A stretch of DNA of 15,442 nucleotides from JBDSRX01 sp039929105 (GTDB lineage: Bacteria; Patescibacteriota; Dojkabacteria; J137): positions 1-15,442 of the forward strand of contig JBDSRX010000078.1 of the NCBI GenBank assembly GCA_039929105.1. The letters run 5' to 3'. How positions within the stretch are numbered: position 1 is the stretch's first letter; every line of letters begins with the position of its first letter. The notes beneath the pieces were generated by a model. That model saw only the letters and a program-made list of their open reading frames with translations, had not been told where the DNA came from and did no database searches. Both the position numbers and the translations under genes were made by a program. Shown in pieces: positions 1 to 5,058 of this stretch.

Positions 1-1
1 A

Positions 2-32
2 CTTTTTTGTTACTTTTTTGGTTACAAAAAAG
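2..32. repeat. T-rich/A-rich inverted repeat
   Basis: CTTTTTTGT (2-10) can pair with ACAAAAAAG (24-32). It lies at the window edge and may be the terminator of a gene outside the window or part of a dispersed repeat. No coding signal was seen between 1 and 358. Confidence 0.4.
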
Positions 33-132
33 GAAGAATAGAGAATACTGAACTTGAATTTTATGGGATTGCCACGTCGTCTGCGACTCCACGCAATGAC
101 AATAAATAGCTTGTAGCACAAGACTGAGTAAT

Positions 133-206
133 ATCCCCTCCGATCCTCCTGATCACCTCCCCTTAGATTAAGGGGAGGAAAGCGAACAAAGTGAGCAGGA
201 GGGGAT
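133..206. repeat. Nested GC-rich palindrome (REP/MITE-like)
   Basis: Two nested inverted repeats are visible: an outer pair ATCCCCTCC (133-141) with GGAGGGGAT (198-206), and an inner near-perfect hairpin CCTCCCCTTA (156-165) with TAAGGGGAGG (169-178). The G+C-rich arms stand out from AT-rich surroundings. A related palindrome (CCCTCTCC/GGAGAGGG) lies at 15417-15436, which suggests a dispersed intergenic family. Apart from palindromes, 1-358 holds no gene that I can support. Confidence 0.65.
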
Positions 207-358
207 AGGAAAACTTAATAGGCTGTAGCACGGCCTAGTCGTAATGCTGAGTAACGACCAAATGACGCCAATATTTATAAAATCTTTACATCTTTAACCC
301 ATAGAGTTACAATTTACACATACCAGTACTATATAGTTTATTTTTTACTAATTAAAGT

Positions 359-637
359 ATGAGAAACAATTTAGGAAAAGTCTTCATGGTAATCGCACTC
401 AGCTTAAGTTTATTCACTCTTAACGTTCATGCACAAGTTAGTGGAGCCCAAAGCACAACTACTACAACTGGAACAACTACCACAACAACACCTGCAACTA
501 CAGATCAAACAGGAACTATTTTACTAGTTATTATCGTTGTAATTATATTGGCTGCAATAGTTTATGCTGTAATGAGCATGTCAGATAAAAGTAGTACAAG
601 TAGTGTTAGTTCAACAACAACTACATCAACTCCTTAA
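359..637 (+). CDS. Small Thr-rich secreted/membrane protein, unknown function
   Basis: A 92-residue protein. Residues about 5-25 form a hydrophobic signal-peptide-like segment ending in NVHAQ, consistent with signal peptidase cleavage after Ala. A Thr/Ser-rich stretch (about 29-50) follows, then a second very hydrophobic helix (about 52-72, rich in Ile/Val), then a Ser/Thr-rich tail. If the signal is cleaved, this is a single-pass protein with a Thr-rich linker outside the membrane; otherwise it has two helices. ATG 359 is preceded by AT-rich sequence without a Shine-Dalgarno, as for most genes here, and a hairpin terminator follows the stop. It could be a small cell-envelope or pilin-like protein, but nothing specific (for example a prepilin motif) is visible. 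Function unknown; the reading frame itself is well supported by signal peptide, helix and terminator. Confidence 0.75.
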   Translation: MRNNLGKVFMVIALSLSLFTLNVHAQVSGAQSTTTTTGTTTTTTPATTDQTGTILLVIIVVIILAAIVYAVMSMSDKSSTSSVSSTTTTSTP

Positions 638-656
638 GTATAGAAATTAAGAAAGA

Positions 657-684
657 AGAGGACCCATTTCTGAGTCCTCTTTTT
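657..684 (+). terminator. Rho-independent terminator of the small Thr-rich gene
   Basis: AGAGGAC (657-663) pairs with GTCCTCT (674-680) and is followed by a T run (680-684). It lies 20 nt after the stop codon at 637. Confidence 0.85.
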
Positions 685-693
685 AATTTCGAT

Positions 694-711
694 ATTCGAA
701 TTTCGTGCTTT
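694..711 (-). repeat. Dispersed repeat, inverted copy
   Basis: ATTCGAATTTCGTGCTTT is the exact reverse complement of 2777-2794. Weaker similarity extends leftwards into the terminator. With the copy at 2777 it brackets the helicase gene in inverted orientation; a third copy is at 13960-13996. Confidence 0.7.
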
Positions 712-755
712 ATTAAGATCCTTCGTTTCACTCAGGATAACAAAATCTAAAGCTC

Positions 756-772
756 GTCCCGATTCTCGGGAC
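756..772. repeat. Short REP-like hairpin, copy A
   Basis: GTCCCGA (756-762) / TCGGGAC (766-772), a perfect 7-bp stem with a 3-nt loop. The same stem with a different loop is at 2527-2544. It lies just downstream of the helicase stop codon but has no T run in that direction, so it is a repeat rather than a clear terminator. Confidence 0.65.
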
Positions 773-787
773 TCGCCAAGATTCAAG

Positions 788-2425
788 TTACTTTCCTACA
801 AAAGTTAACGCAAACCCTTTATTATTAGCTCTTCCTGTTCTTCCAATTCTATGTGCATAGTCTTCGAAAGTAGCAGGTTCATCATAGTTAATAACGTGAC
901 TTACATTTGGGATGTCTAATCCTCTTGCTGCAACGTCAGTAGCTATTAGAATACTAATCTTTTCATTTTTAAATTTGTAAAGTGCTTGTTGTCTTTTGTA
1001 TTGAGATTTATCTCCGTGAATCGCATCAACAGCAAATCCGTCTTGATAAAGTTCTCTTGCAAGTTTATCTGCTCCAATCTTTGTTCTAGTAAAGATTAAT
1101 ACTTTATAGAAGTCTGGTTTGTGTAGCATTTCTTTCAAAACATCAATTTTATTTTGTCCTGGTTGAATTCTTACAATATCTTGATCAACATTTTTTGCTG
1201 TATCTCCAGTCTTAACAGAAACTTTTACAGGATCTTTTAAGAAAGAATTGATAATTGCTTCCATTTGTCTCTCTAATGTTGCAGAGAAGAATAGAGACTG
1301 TCTTTCCTTTGGAAATTTATCCACTAAGTATCGAACATCATCTACAAATCCCATATCCAACATTCTATCAACCTCGTCTAAAACAATGTTATTGAACTGT
1401 GAAAGGTCAATCATTCTTCTATTAACTAAGTCTTTAAGTCTTCCTGGTGTACCAATTACAAAATTGTATCTTCGCTTTAATCCATACATTTGAGCTCTAA
1501 TATTAGCTCCTCCAATACATAGAACTGAGTACATATTCATGAACTTTGAGAAATCTCTAAATTCATCTTCAATTTGTAACGCAAGTTCTCTTGTAGGAAC
1601 AATAATTAATGCTTTTTCGTTTGGGTTTTTAATTACCTTATTAATTAAAGGTAATAAGAAAGCAGCTGTTTTTCCTGTTCCAGTGTTTGCAATTCCTAAC
1701 ACATCTCTACCTTGTAGGATTGCTGGTATAGTTTGGTCCTGAATAGGAGTTGGGGATTTATATCCCTTGTATTCAACATTTTTCTTGATTTTCGCGTCTA
1801 AATCAAAATCATTAAACATATGCTTTGGTGTATATACTACTTCTTCAACTTTCTCGGCTTTCTTAATGTATTTACTTTCATTAATATGTTGAGCAGTGCC
1901 TCTGTTTCTATTTCCACCACCTCTGTTACCGTAGCCACCGCCAGATCTGTTTCCATATCCGCCGCCGCTTCGATTTCCATAAGAACTTCCACCTCTGCTG
2001 TATCCACCAGTCGATCTGCTATCTGATGATCTACTATCAGAACTTCTATTATAATTAGAAGAACTTCCTTCAGATCTATTTCCATAGCTAGAATTTCCAG
2101 TTGATCTTGAGTCTGAAGATCTTGAATCAGATGATCCCGTACTAGATCCATATCTTCTTGGTCCTCTGTTGCTAGTAGGAGTTCGGAAAGAATAGTCTGA
2201 ATCAGATTTTCTCAAATCTCTTGTATCGTCAGCGAAAGGTTTTCTTTCTGGTAAACGATCACCGCCAGTTAGAAAGTCGCTTCTATTGTTATTGTAGCTT
2301 CCTTCTGCTCGTGGTCTTCTATCATCGTTAGATCTCGTACTAGACCTGTCTGATGCACCCTTGTATGGGAATTTTCTTTTTTGAAAACCGCCTGGTTTTC
2401 GATTGTTTGAACGTTGATTGTCCAT
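788..2425 (-). CDS. DEAD-box family ATP-dependent RNA helicase with N-terminal Ser/Arg/Gly-rich extension
   Basis: A 545-residue RNA helicase, expected to unwind RNA duplexes using ATP (ribosome assembly, RNA decay or cold adaptation). Residues about 1-190 are low complexity: Ser/Arg/Asp repeats, then GGGYGNR-type repeats, probably a disordered RNA-binding tail. The core follows: Q motif near 221-235 (SPTPIQDQ), motif I ANTGTGKT (246-253), Ia PTRELA (277), Ib TPGR (326), motif II DEVD (350-353, not the usual DEAD), SAT (381-383), motif V ATDVAARGLD, motif VI HRIGRTGR (525-532). The chain stops 13 residues after motif VI, shorter than usual. ATG at 2425 was chosen because the low-complexity tail (MDNQRSNN) begins there; the 27 upstream codons are hydrophobic, unlike the tail, and overlap apparent promoter sequence. 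In most bacterial relatives the Gly/Arg-rich tail is C-terminal, so the arrangement is unusual. The family call is certain; the symbol (deaD, rhlE and others) is not. Confidence 0.95.
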   Translation of the reverse strand: MDNQRSNNRKPGGFQKRKFPYKGASDRSSTRSNDDRRPRAEGSYNNNRSDFLTGGDRLPERKPFADDTRDLRKSDSDYSFRTPTSNRGPRRYGSSTGSSDSRSSDSRSTGNSSYGNRSEGSSSNYNRSSDSRSSDSRSTGGYSRGGSSYGNRSGGGYGNRSGGGYGNRGGGNRNRGTAQHINESKYIKKAEKVEEVVYTPKHMFNDFDLDAKIKKNVEYKGYKSPTPIQDQTIPAILQGRDVLGIANTGTGKTAAFLLPLINKVIKNPNEKALIIVPTRELALQIEDEFRDFSKFMNMYSVLCIGGANIRAQMYGLKRRYNFVIGTPGRLKDLVNRRMIDLSQFNNIVLDEVDRMLDMGFVDDVRYLVDKFPKERQSLFFSATLERQMEAIINSFLKDPVKVSVKTGDTAKNVDQDIVRIQPGQNKIDVLKEMLHKPDFYKVLIFTRTKIGADKLARELYQDGFAVDAIHGDKSQYKRQQALYKFKNEKISILIATDVAARGLDIPNVSHVINYDEPATFEDYAHRIGRTGRANNKGFALTFVGK

Positions 2426-2526
2426 AACTAATGAATAAAAAAATAAATATATCCCGCTAAAATGAAAATCCTTAATCTGATTAGATAGTTCTTTAAACCA
2501 GAACATCGTGCTCGGATCTCGATTCC

Positions 2527-2544
2527 GTCCCGACTTGTCGGGAC
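2527..2544. repeat. Short REP-like hairpin, copy B
   Basis: GTCCCGA (2527-2533) / TCGGGAC (2538-2544) with loop CTTG. Same stem as 756-772; the two copies flank the helicase gene. Confidence 0.65.
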
Positions 2545-2898
2545 TCAGTAGCTTCTGGGAAAATATTTATAATTCTTACACTAGTTCAAGAAGCTAAATG
2601 CGAAGATGTGACAATTATATCACAAAACTATAAGATAGTAAACCTTTGAAATTACAGGCCAAATCTTAAGCGAGCAGTGCGAGCTTGTAGATTTTGCTTG
2701 GCTTTAGCCCACCTATAGCATTTGTTTGGCAGTTATAACTATACCTGTGGCACTATTGGTAGAGTAGCAGTTTTACAAAGCACGAAATTCGAATTAAGAA
2801 ATCCAAAAGAATGAGAATAAGAATAATGCCGCTCGCCTGCGGCTCGCTTCACCATAGTTATGTCGGCAGGTTACGGCGACAAAATATCCTAAATATGG
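2545..2898. other. Gene-free intergenic stretch with repeat fragments
   Basis: No ORF with coding character was found on either strand. The stretch contains short palindromic G+C-rich pieces (for example GCCGC...GCGGC near 2828-2843), the dispersed repeat at 2777-2814, and the region just upstream of the first cassette promoter. No tRNA cloverleaf was recognised. Confidence 0.5.
2777..2814 (+). repeat. Dispersed repeat, direct copy 1
   Basis: Positions 2778-2814 match 13960-13996 at 31 of 37 positions by eye, with the invariant core CGAAATTCGAAT. The first 18 nt are exactly inverted at 694-711. Confidence 0.65.
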
Positions 2899-2904
2899 TA
2901 TAAT
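2894..2904 (+). promoter_or_regulatory. Extended -10 promoter of cassette 1
   Basis: TATGGTATAAT: a consensus -10 hexamer (2899-2904) with the TGn extension. Predicted +1 is near 2910-2911, the first base of the leader hairpin. No good -35 is seen (GCGACA at 2876-2881 is a partial match). Confidence 0.8.
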
Positions 2905-2909
2905 ACATA

Positions 2910-3018
2910 GTCTTAAAACAAGGTGCGAAAGCCCTATTAAGACGATCTTTAACAAGTGAAGAAGAGCTAAATTAACTGCAACATGGGCATTTCGGTGCTC
3001 AATTGGCAGTTAATTTAG
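2910..3018 (+). promoter_or_regulatory. Structured 5' leader of cassette 1
   Basis: P1: GTCTTAA (2910-2916) with TTAAGAC (2937-2943). Internal loop AACA on the 5' side, single A (2936) on the 3' side. P2: AGG, bulged T2924, GC, GAAA tetraloop (2927-2930), GC, CCT. Linker GAT, then CTTTAACAAGTGAAGAAG (2947-2964), complementary to the 3' element at 3258-3274 with one bulged A. Next a hairpin CTAAATTAACTGC (2967-2979) / GCAGTTAATTTAG (3006-3018) whose loop holds a second small stem GGGCA/TGCTC. The sequence differs from the other three leaders but every helix is kept. Function unknown; control of transcription, stability or translation of the downstream ORF is an inference. Confidence 0.8.
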
Positions 3019-3039
3019 TTAACATAATTGGAGAGTATC

Positions 3040-3210
3040 ATGTCACAACCAAGTACAGTAGGTATAAACAAAATCGAATTAACAGTTACTAATTTAGTGT
3101 GTGGCTACAAAAGCTCACAAAAAGTTATTGATTATTGTAATCGACAGGAACGCCTCAAGTACCAACCGTGGTACCTGAGATATCTTTTTGTTCTGACTGG
3201 CCTCGGCTAG
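3040..3210 (+). CDS. Cassette 1 small protein (56 aa), unknown function
   Basis: A 56-residue protein beginning MSQPSTVGINK. ATG 3040 was chosen because GGAG (3030-3033) sits 6 nt upstream, whereas the TTG at 3028 overlaps that Shine-Dalgarno. It has two cysteines (C21, C33), a basic middle (QERLK) and an aromatic/hydrophobic C-terminus (residues about 43-55, WYLRYLFVLTGL) that could contact the membrane but is short for a full transmembrane helix. No homology is recognised, and it does not resemble the ORFs of cassettes 2-4. It lies between the structured leader and the 3' hairpin of its cassette, and orf185 starts 88 nt after its stop. It could be a regulatory peptide, a small toxin-like protein, or cargo of a mobile unit. 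The reading frame is supported by the SD and by its position in the cassette, less so by composition. Confidence 0.6.
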   Translation: MSQPSTVGINKIELTVTNLVCGYKSSQKVIDYCNRQERLKYQPWYLRYLFVLTGLG

Positions 3211-3231
3211 TTTAGAATAGCAGGAGCATCC

Positions 3232-3280
3232 AAGGGTACTTTGACAGCATTCTCTTTCTTCTTCACTGTTAAAGTCCCTT
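3232..3280 (+). promoter_or_regulatory. 3' hairpin / long-range pairing element of cassette 1
   Basis: A local stem AAGGG-T-ACTTTGACAG (3232-3247) pairs with CTGTTAAAGTCCCTT (3266-3280), with one bulged T and one G-T wobble. The segment CTTCTTCACTGTTAAAG (3258-3274) is alternatively complementary to the 5' tract at 2947-2964. No T run follows, so it is not a canonical terminator. Confidence 0.75.
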
Positions 3281-3297
3281 AAACTAAAATAAATAAT

Positions 3298-3855
3298 ATG
3301 GACTTTAATAAACAAACATTTACACAAGATTCTTCAGTACCAGAAATACCCCTTCCAGAAAATTCTTTAATTAGAAAACATAACTTTTATATAGATCCAG
3401 CAGCAATAAAAGACAGATTACAATCTATTTATAAGAATACAATCCCATTCACTCAAGAGTATTTAAATTCTGTTATAGGTAACTTACGGAATTCGAAGCT
3501 AGATTTTATAAATGAGCTTGATCAATTTGAAAGTTTTCTTTTAAAGATTGCTCCAAGAATAATTATCAATCCACTATCTATAAAAGAATATGTAGAAGAA
3601 GAAATCCTTTATAGAATTGATAAATTAAAGAACGAATCTGACGAAGGCTTTATTAAAAGAACACAAGAATTGAGAGATGATTTAGATGAAGTGTTATGGT
3701 TAATATCAAATGCAGAAAATCTAAGTCAATTCCCAATGGATATTTACATTCAAATTGCCAGGTTATCTGCAATGTTTCCAGTTGTTGAGTTATGGCTCAT
3801 AACAGGAATAGAGGCAAGAAAAATTGTCTCAATGAGAATTAAGAGTATAAAGTAA
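3298..3855 (+). CDS. Orphan protein orf185, member of a local three-gene family
   Basis: A 185-residue, mostly helical, soluble-looking protein without signal peptide or transmembrane helix. No known domain is recognised. The N-terminus (about 1-30) is Pro/Gln-rich and probably extended; the rest is charged helices, with a hydrophobic segment near 160-172 (FPVVELWLITGIEARK). Its last 60 residues follow the same pattern as those of orf180 (5404) and orf162 (6773): LDEVLWLI, then a Tyr-containing helix, then a hydrophobic helix ending GIEARKIV, against FDTLVDLI...AAEIKKKIL and FDRIVSII...SLEIRKQLL. I infer distant paralogy. ATG 3298 has no Shine-Dalgarno; it lies 23 nt after the 3' element of cassette 1 with no promoter visible between, so transcription probably comes through the cassette. 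It might act with the slipin encoded beside its relatives, but that is only context. Confidence 0.8.
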   Translation: MDFNKQTFTQDSSVPEIPLPENSLIRKHNFYIDPAAIKDRLQSIYKNTIPFTQEYLNSVIGNLRNSKLDFINELDQFESFLLKIAPRIIINPLSIKEYVEEEILYRIDKLKNESDEGFIKRTQELRDDLDEVLWLISNAENLSQFPMDIYIQIARLSAMFPVVELWLITGIEARKIVSMRIKSIK

Positions 3856-3899
3856 CAATTCGTTTCGTTTAGCCACCACCTTCAGGATGTTTTCATTTT

Positions 3900-3910
3900 T
3901 ATGATATAAT
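3900..3910 (+). promoter_or_regulatory. Extended -10 promoter of cassette 2
   Basis: TATGATATAAT, hexamer 3905-3910. Predicted +1 is about 3917, the first base of the leader hairpin. No convincing -35. Confidence 0.8.
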
Positions 3911-3916
3911 AAGCCT

Positions 3917-4016
3917 GTCTTAACAACACGATGCGAAAGCTCGAGTTACGACGATACTTAACAGTGAGATATTTGGTTGCAGAGTGAATATTTTGTAGAC
4001 ACTCTGCAGCCAAATA
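3917..4016 (+). promoter_or_regulatory. Structured 5' leader of cassette 2
   Basis: P1: GTCTTAAC (3917-3924) / GTTACGAC (3945-3952) with one mismatch. P2: CGA, bulged T3932, GC, GAAA (3935-3938), GC, TCG; internal loop AACA / A3944. Then CTTAACAGTGAG (3957-3968), exactly complementary to CTCACTGTTAAG (4222-4233). This pair has covaried relative to the other three units. A 17-bp hairpin follows (3970-3986 with 4000-4016, one G-T). GCAGCC (4006-4011) in its 3' arm could instead pair with GGCTGC (4028-4033), immediately before the SD. A short frame ATG 3931-TGA 3987 (18 codons, begins MRKLELRR) overlaps the leader. Confidence 0.8.
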
Positions 4017-4049
4017 AAAAATCGTCAGGCTGCGTAAGGAGAAAGTACT

Positions 4050-4187
4050 ATGGGTGAGTGGATTGCGGACTTAATTATCAACTCCGGATTTGACCTCTTC
4101 GTTCATAAGTGGGCGATGAGAATCAGGCACAGGAAATGGAAAGTCGAAGACCCATTCAACTTCACGAAAGAAAAGAAGTACCTGTAG
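4050..4187 (+). CDS. Cassette 2 small basic protein (45 aa), unknown function
   Basis: A 45-residue protein beginning MGEWIADLIINSG. ATG 4050 is set by AAGGAG (4036-4041), 8 nt upstream. The first 20 residues could form an amphipathic helix with two acidic residues; the middle is strongly basic (MRIRHRKWK, 23-31), followed by EDPFNFTKEKKYL. Three tryptophans are notable for such a length. Base composition is about 44% G+C by hand count, against roughly one third in ordinary genes here, and codons such as CTC, GCG and CAC are used where neighbours prefer TTA and AGA. No homology to the other cassette ORFs or to a known family is recognised. It is too short to enter many automatic annotations; the evidence for it is the strong SD, distinct composition and identical placement within the cassette. 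Confidence 0.6.
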   Translation: MGEWIADLIINSGFDLFVHKWAMRIRHRKWKVEDPFNFTKEKKYL

Positions 4188-4196
4188 TTTCCAAAT

Positions 4197-4236
4197 GGCC
4201 TTAACGATTTTAAAATCACAGCTCACTGTTAAGGCC
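4197..4236 (+). promoter_or_regulatory. 3' hairpin / long-range pairing element of cassette 2
   Basis: GGCCTTAAC (4197-4205) pairs perfectly with GTTAAGGCC (4228-4236). The overlapping CTCACTGTTAAG (4222-4233) is perfectly complementary to 3957-3968 in the leader. The two pairings are mutually exclusive over GTTAAG. Confidence 0.75.
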
Positions 4237-4262
4237 CCTTTAAACTCTCCACCCACAACGAT

Positions 4263-4273
4263 TATGTTATAAT
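4263..4273 (+). promoter_or_regulatory. Extended -10 promoter of cassette 3
   Basis: TATGTTATAAT, hexamer 4268-4273. Predicted +1 is near 4280, the first base of the leader hairpin. It begins only 27 nt after the local 3' stem of cassette 2 ends. Confidence 0.8.
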
Positions 4274-4279
4274 TTCGCA

Positions 4280-4432
4280 TCTTAAAACAAGATGCTTTTT
4301 GCTCTATTTAAGAGATCTTTAACAAGTGAAGAAGTACCAGGTGTAGGAAAATTTGAATATAAAGTATTTAGATTTTTTTACACCTGGAATTAAATGTTGT
4401 TCAGAATTACTGAACCCGCCAGGTGGAAAGGA
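4280..4432 (+). promoter_or_regulatory. Structured 5' leader of cassette 3
   Basis: P1: TCTTAAA (4280-4286) / TTTAAGA (4307-4313). P2: AGA, bulged T4293, GC, T5 loop (4296-4300), GC, TCT; unpaired A4306. CTTTAACAAGTGAAGAAG (4317-4334) matches the 3' element at 4816-4832. A 23-bp hairpin (4337-4359 with 4365-4387, loop TAAAG) pairs throughout, counting four wobbles. Then a small stem GTTCAG/CTGAAC (4399-4415). CCAGGTGG (4419-4426) abuts the SD GGAAAGGA and repeats the 5' arm of the big hairpin, so CACCTGG (4381-4387) can pair with either. An open frame 4292-4393 (33 codons) spans the leader. Confidence 0.8.
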
Positions 4433-4438
4433 TATAAA

Positions 4439-4798
4439 ATGAATAAGATTGTATGGAGTCTAAGAATTTTTGGCTTGGTTCTTCAAATTGTGGCACTAGT
4501 ACATTTTGGAGATTCGACTGAATCATTAAGTATAATTTCCTGCTTGGCCTCATTAGGAGCCTTTATAGCGTATCTAAATACGCCTACAAAGGAGTTTATC
4601 CTAAGTGGGACCACTGACGTGGTCAAGAGGAAAGACACACCGGTAATCTCATATCTAATCTTTGTGTTCGCATTTCTAACTTCCGTTCCGTCTCTACAAA
4701 TTATTTTTGAAAGTAGAGACCTAGTAAGACTTGGGTTCGCAGTATTAGGACAGTTGGTCTTGATAATCTCTGCGATACTTGCAGACAATAGTTTGTAG
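4439..4798 (+). CDS. Cassette 3 membrane protein (119 aa), unknown function
   Basis: A 119-residue protein with about four predicted transmembrane helices: residues about 5-22, 30-46, 68-84 and 94-115. The loop between the second and third (about 47-67) is polar and basic and holds VVKRKD, suggesting a cytoplasmic loop. ATG 4439 was chosen because GGAAAGGA (4425-4432) lies 6 nt upstream; the in-frame ATG at 4395 would lie inside the leader hairpins. No known family is recognised; in topology it recalls small orphan four-helix membrane proteins. It does not resemble the other cassette ORFs in sequence, although cassette 4 also encodes a small multi-pass protein. The stop codon is followed after 8 nt by the 3' hairpin of the cassette. 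It could be a transporter-like subunit, an immunity or toxin protein, or an orphan; the sequence alone does not decide. Confidence 0.7.
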   Translation: MNKIVWSLRIFGLVLQIVALVHFGDSTESLSIISCLASLGAFIAYLNTPTKEFILSGTTDVVKRKDTPVISYLIFVFAFLTSVPSLQIIFESRDLVRLGFAVLGQLVLIISAILADNSL

Positions 4799-4806
4799 AT
4801 TTTTCT

Positions 4807-4835
4807 GGACTTTAACTTCTTCACTGTTAAAGTCC
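4807..4835 (+). promoter_or_regulatory. 3' hairpin / long-range pairing element of cassette 3
   Basis: GGACTTTAAC (4807-4816) / GTTAAAGTCC (4826-4835), a perfect 10-bp stem. The loop carries TTCTTCAC, complementary to GTGAAGAA of the 5' tract. The whole of 4816-4832 can alternatively pair with 4317-4334. Confidence 0.8.
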
Positions 4836-4883
4836 CATTTACCTTTACCTTGTCACTGCTTTCTGGAAACTTTACTATATATT

Positions 4884-4894
4884 TATGATATAAT
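4884..4894 (+). promoter_or_regulatory. Extended -10 promoter of cassette 4
   Basis: TATGATATAAT, hexamer 4889-4894. Predicted +1 is about 4899-4901, at the base of the leader hairpin. Confidence 0.8.
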
Positions 4895-4898
4895 TAAT

Positions 4899-5052
4899 CG
4901 TTTAAATAACGCGATGCGTAAGCTCGAATTTAGACGATCTTTAACAAGTGAAGAAGAATCAGGTGTAAGAAAATTTGAATATAACGTATTTAGATTTTTT
5001 TACACCTGGAGTTAATTTATGCTCAATTTAGAGCCCCGCCAGGTGGAAAGGA
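4899..5052 (+). promoter_or_regulatory. Structured 5' leader of cassette 4
   Basis: P1: CGTTTAAAT (4899-4907) / ATTTAGACG (4928-4936), one wobble. P2: CGA, bulged T4915, GC, GTAA loop (4918-4921), GC, TCG; internal loop AACG / A4927. CTTTAACAAGTGAAGAAG (4939-4956) matches the 3' element at 5363-5379. A 22-bp hairpin (4960-4981 with 4987-5008, loop TAACG) has three wobbles and no mismatch. A small stem GCTC/GAGC (5021-5034) replaces GTTCAG/CTGAAC of cassette 3. CCAGGTGG (5039-5046) leads into GGAAAGGA and could pair with CACCTGG (5003-5009). An open frame 4914-5015 (33 codons) spans the leader. Confidence 0.8.
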
Positions 5053-5058
5053 CAAATA

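Noticed and set aside
1837..2151. Other reading frames over the helicase tail
   Set aside because: Shadows caused by the repetitive Ser/Arg/Gly codons.
2426..2506. 27-residue hydrophobic N-terminal extension of the helicase
   Set aside because: It overlaps likely promoter sequence and is unlike the low-complexity tail; MDNQRSNN at 2425 fits better.
3232..3280. Ordinary Rho-independent terminator at the cassette 3' ends
   Set aside because: No T run follows any of the four 3' stems, and two genes start directly behind them.
4394..4438. 15-codon N-terminal extension of the cassette 3 ORF
   Set aside because: It would run through the small leader hairpin and the SD; ATG 4439 with GGAAAGGA upstream is the better start.
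4483..4824. Minus-strand 113-codon frame opposite the cassette 3 ORF
   Set aside because: Shadow; it would start inside the 3' hairpin and lacks initiation signals.
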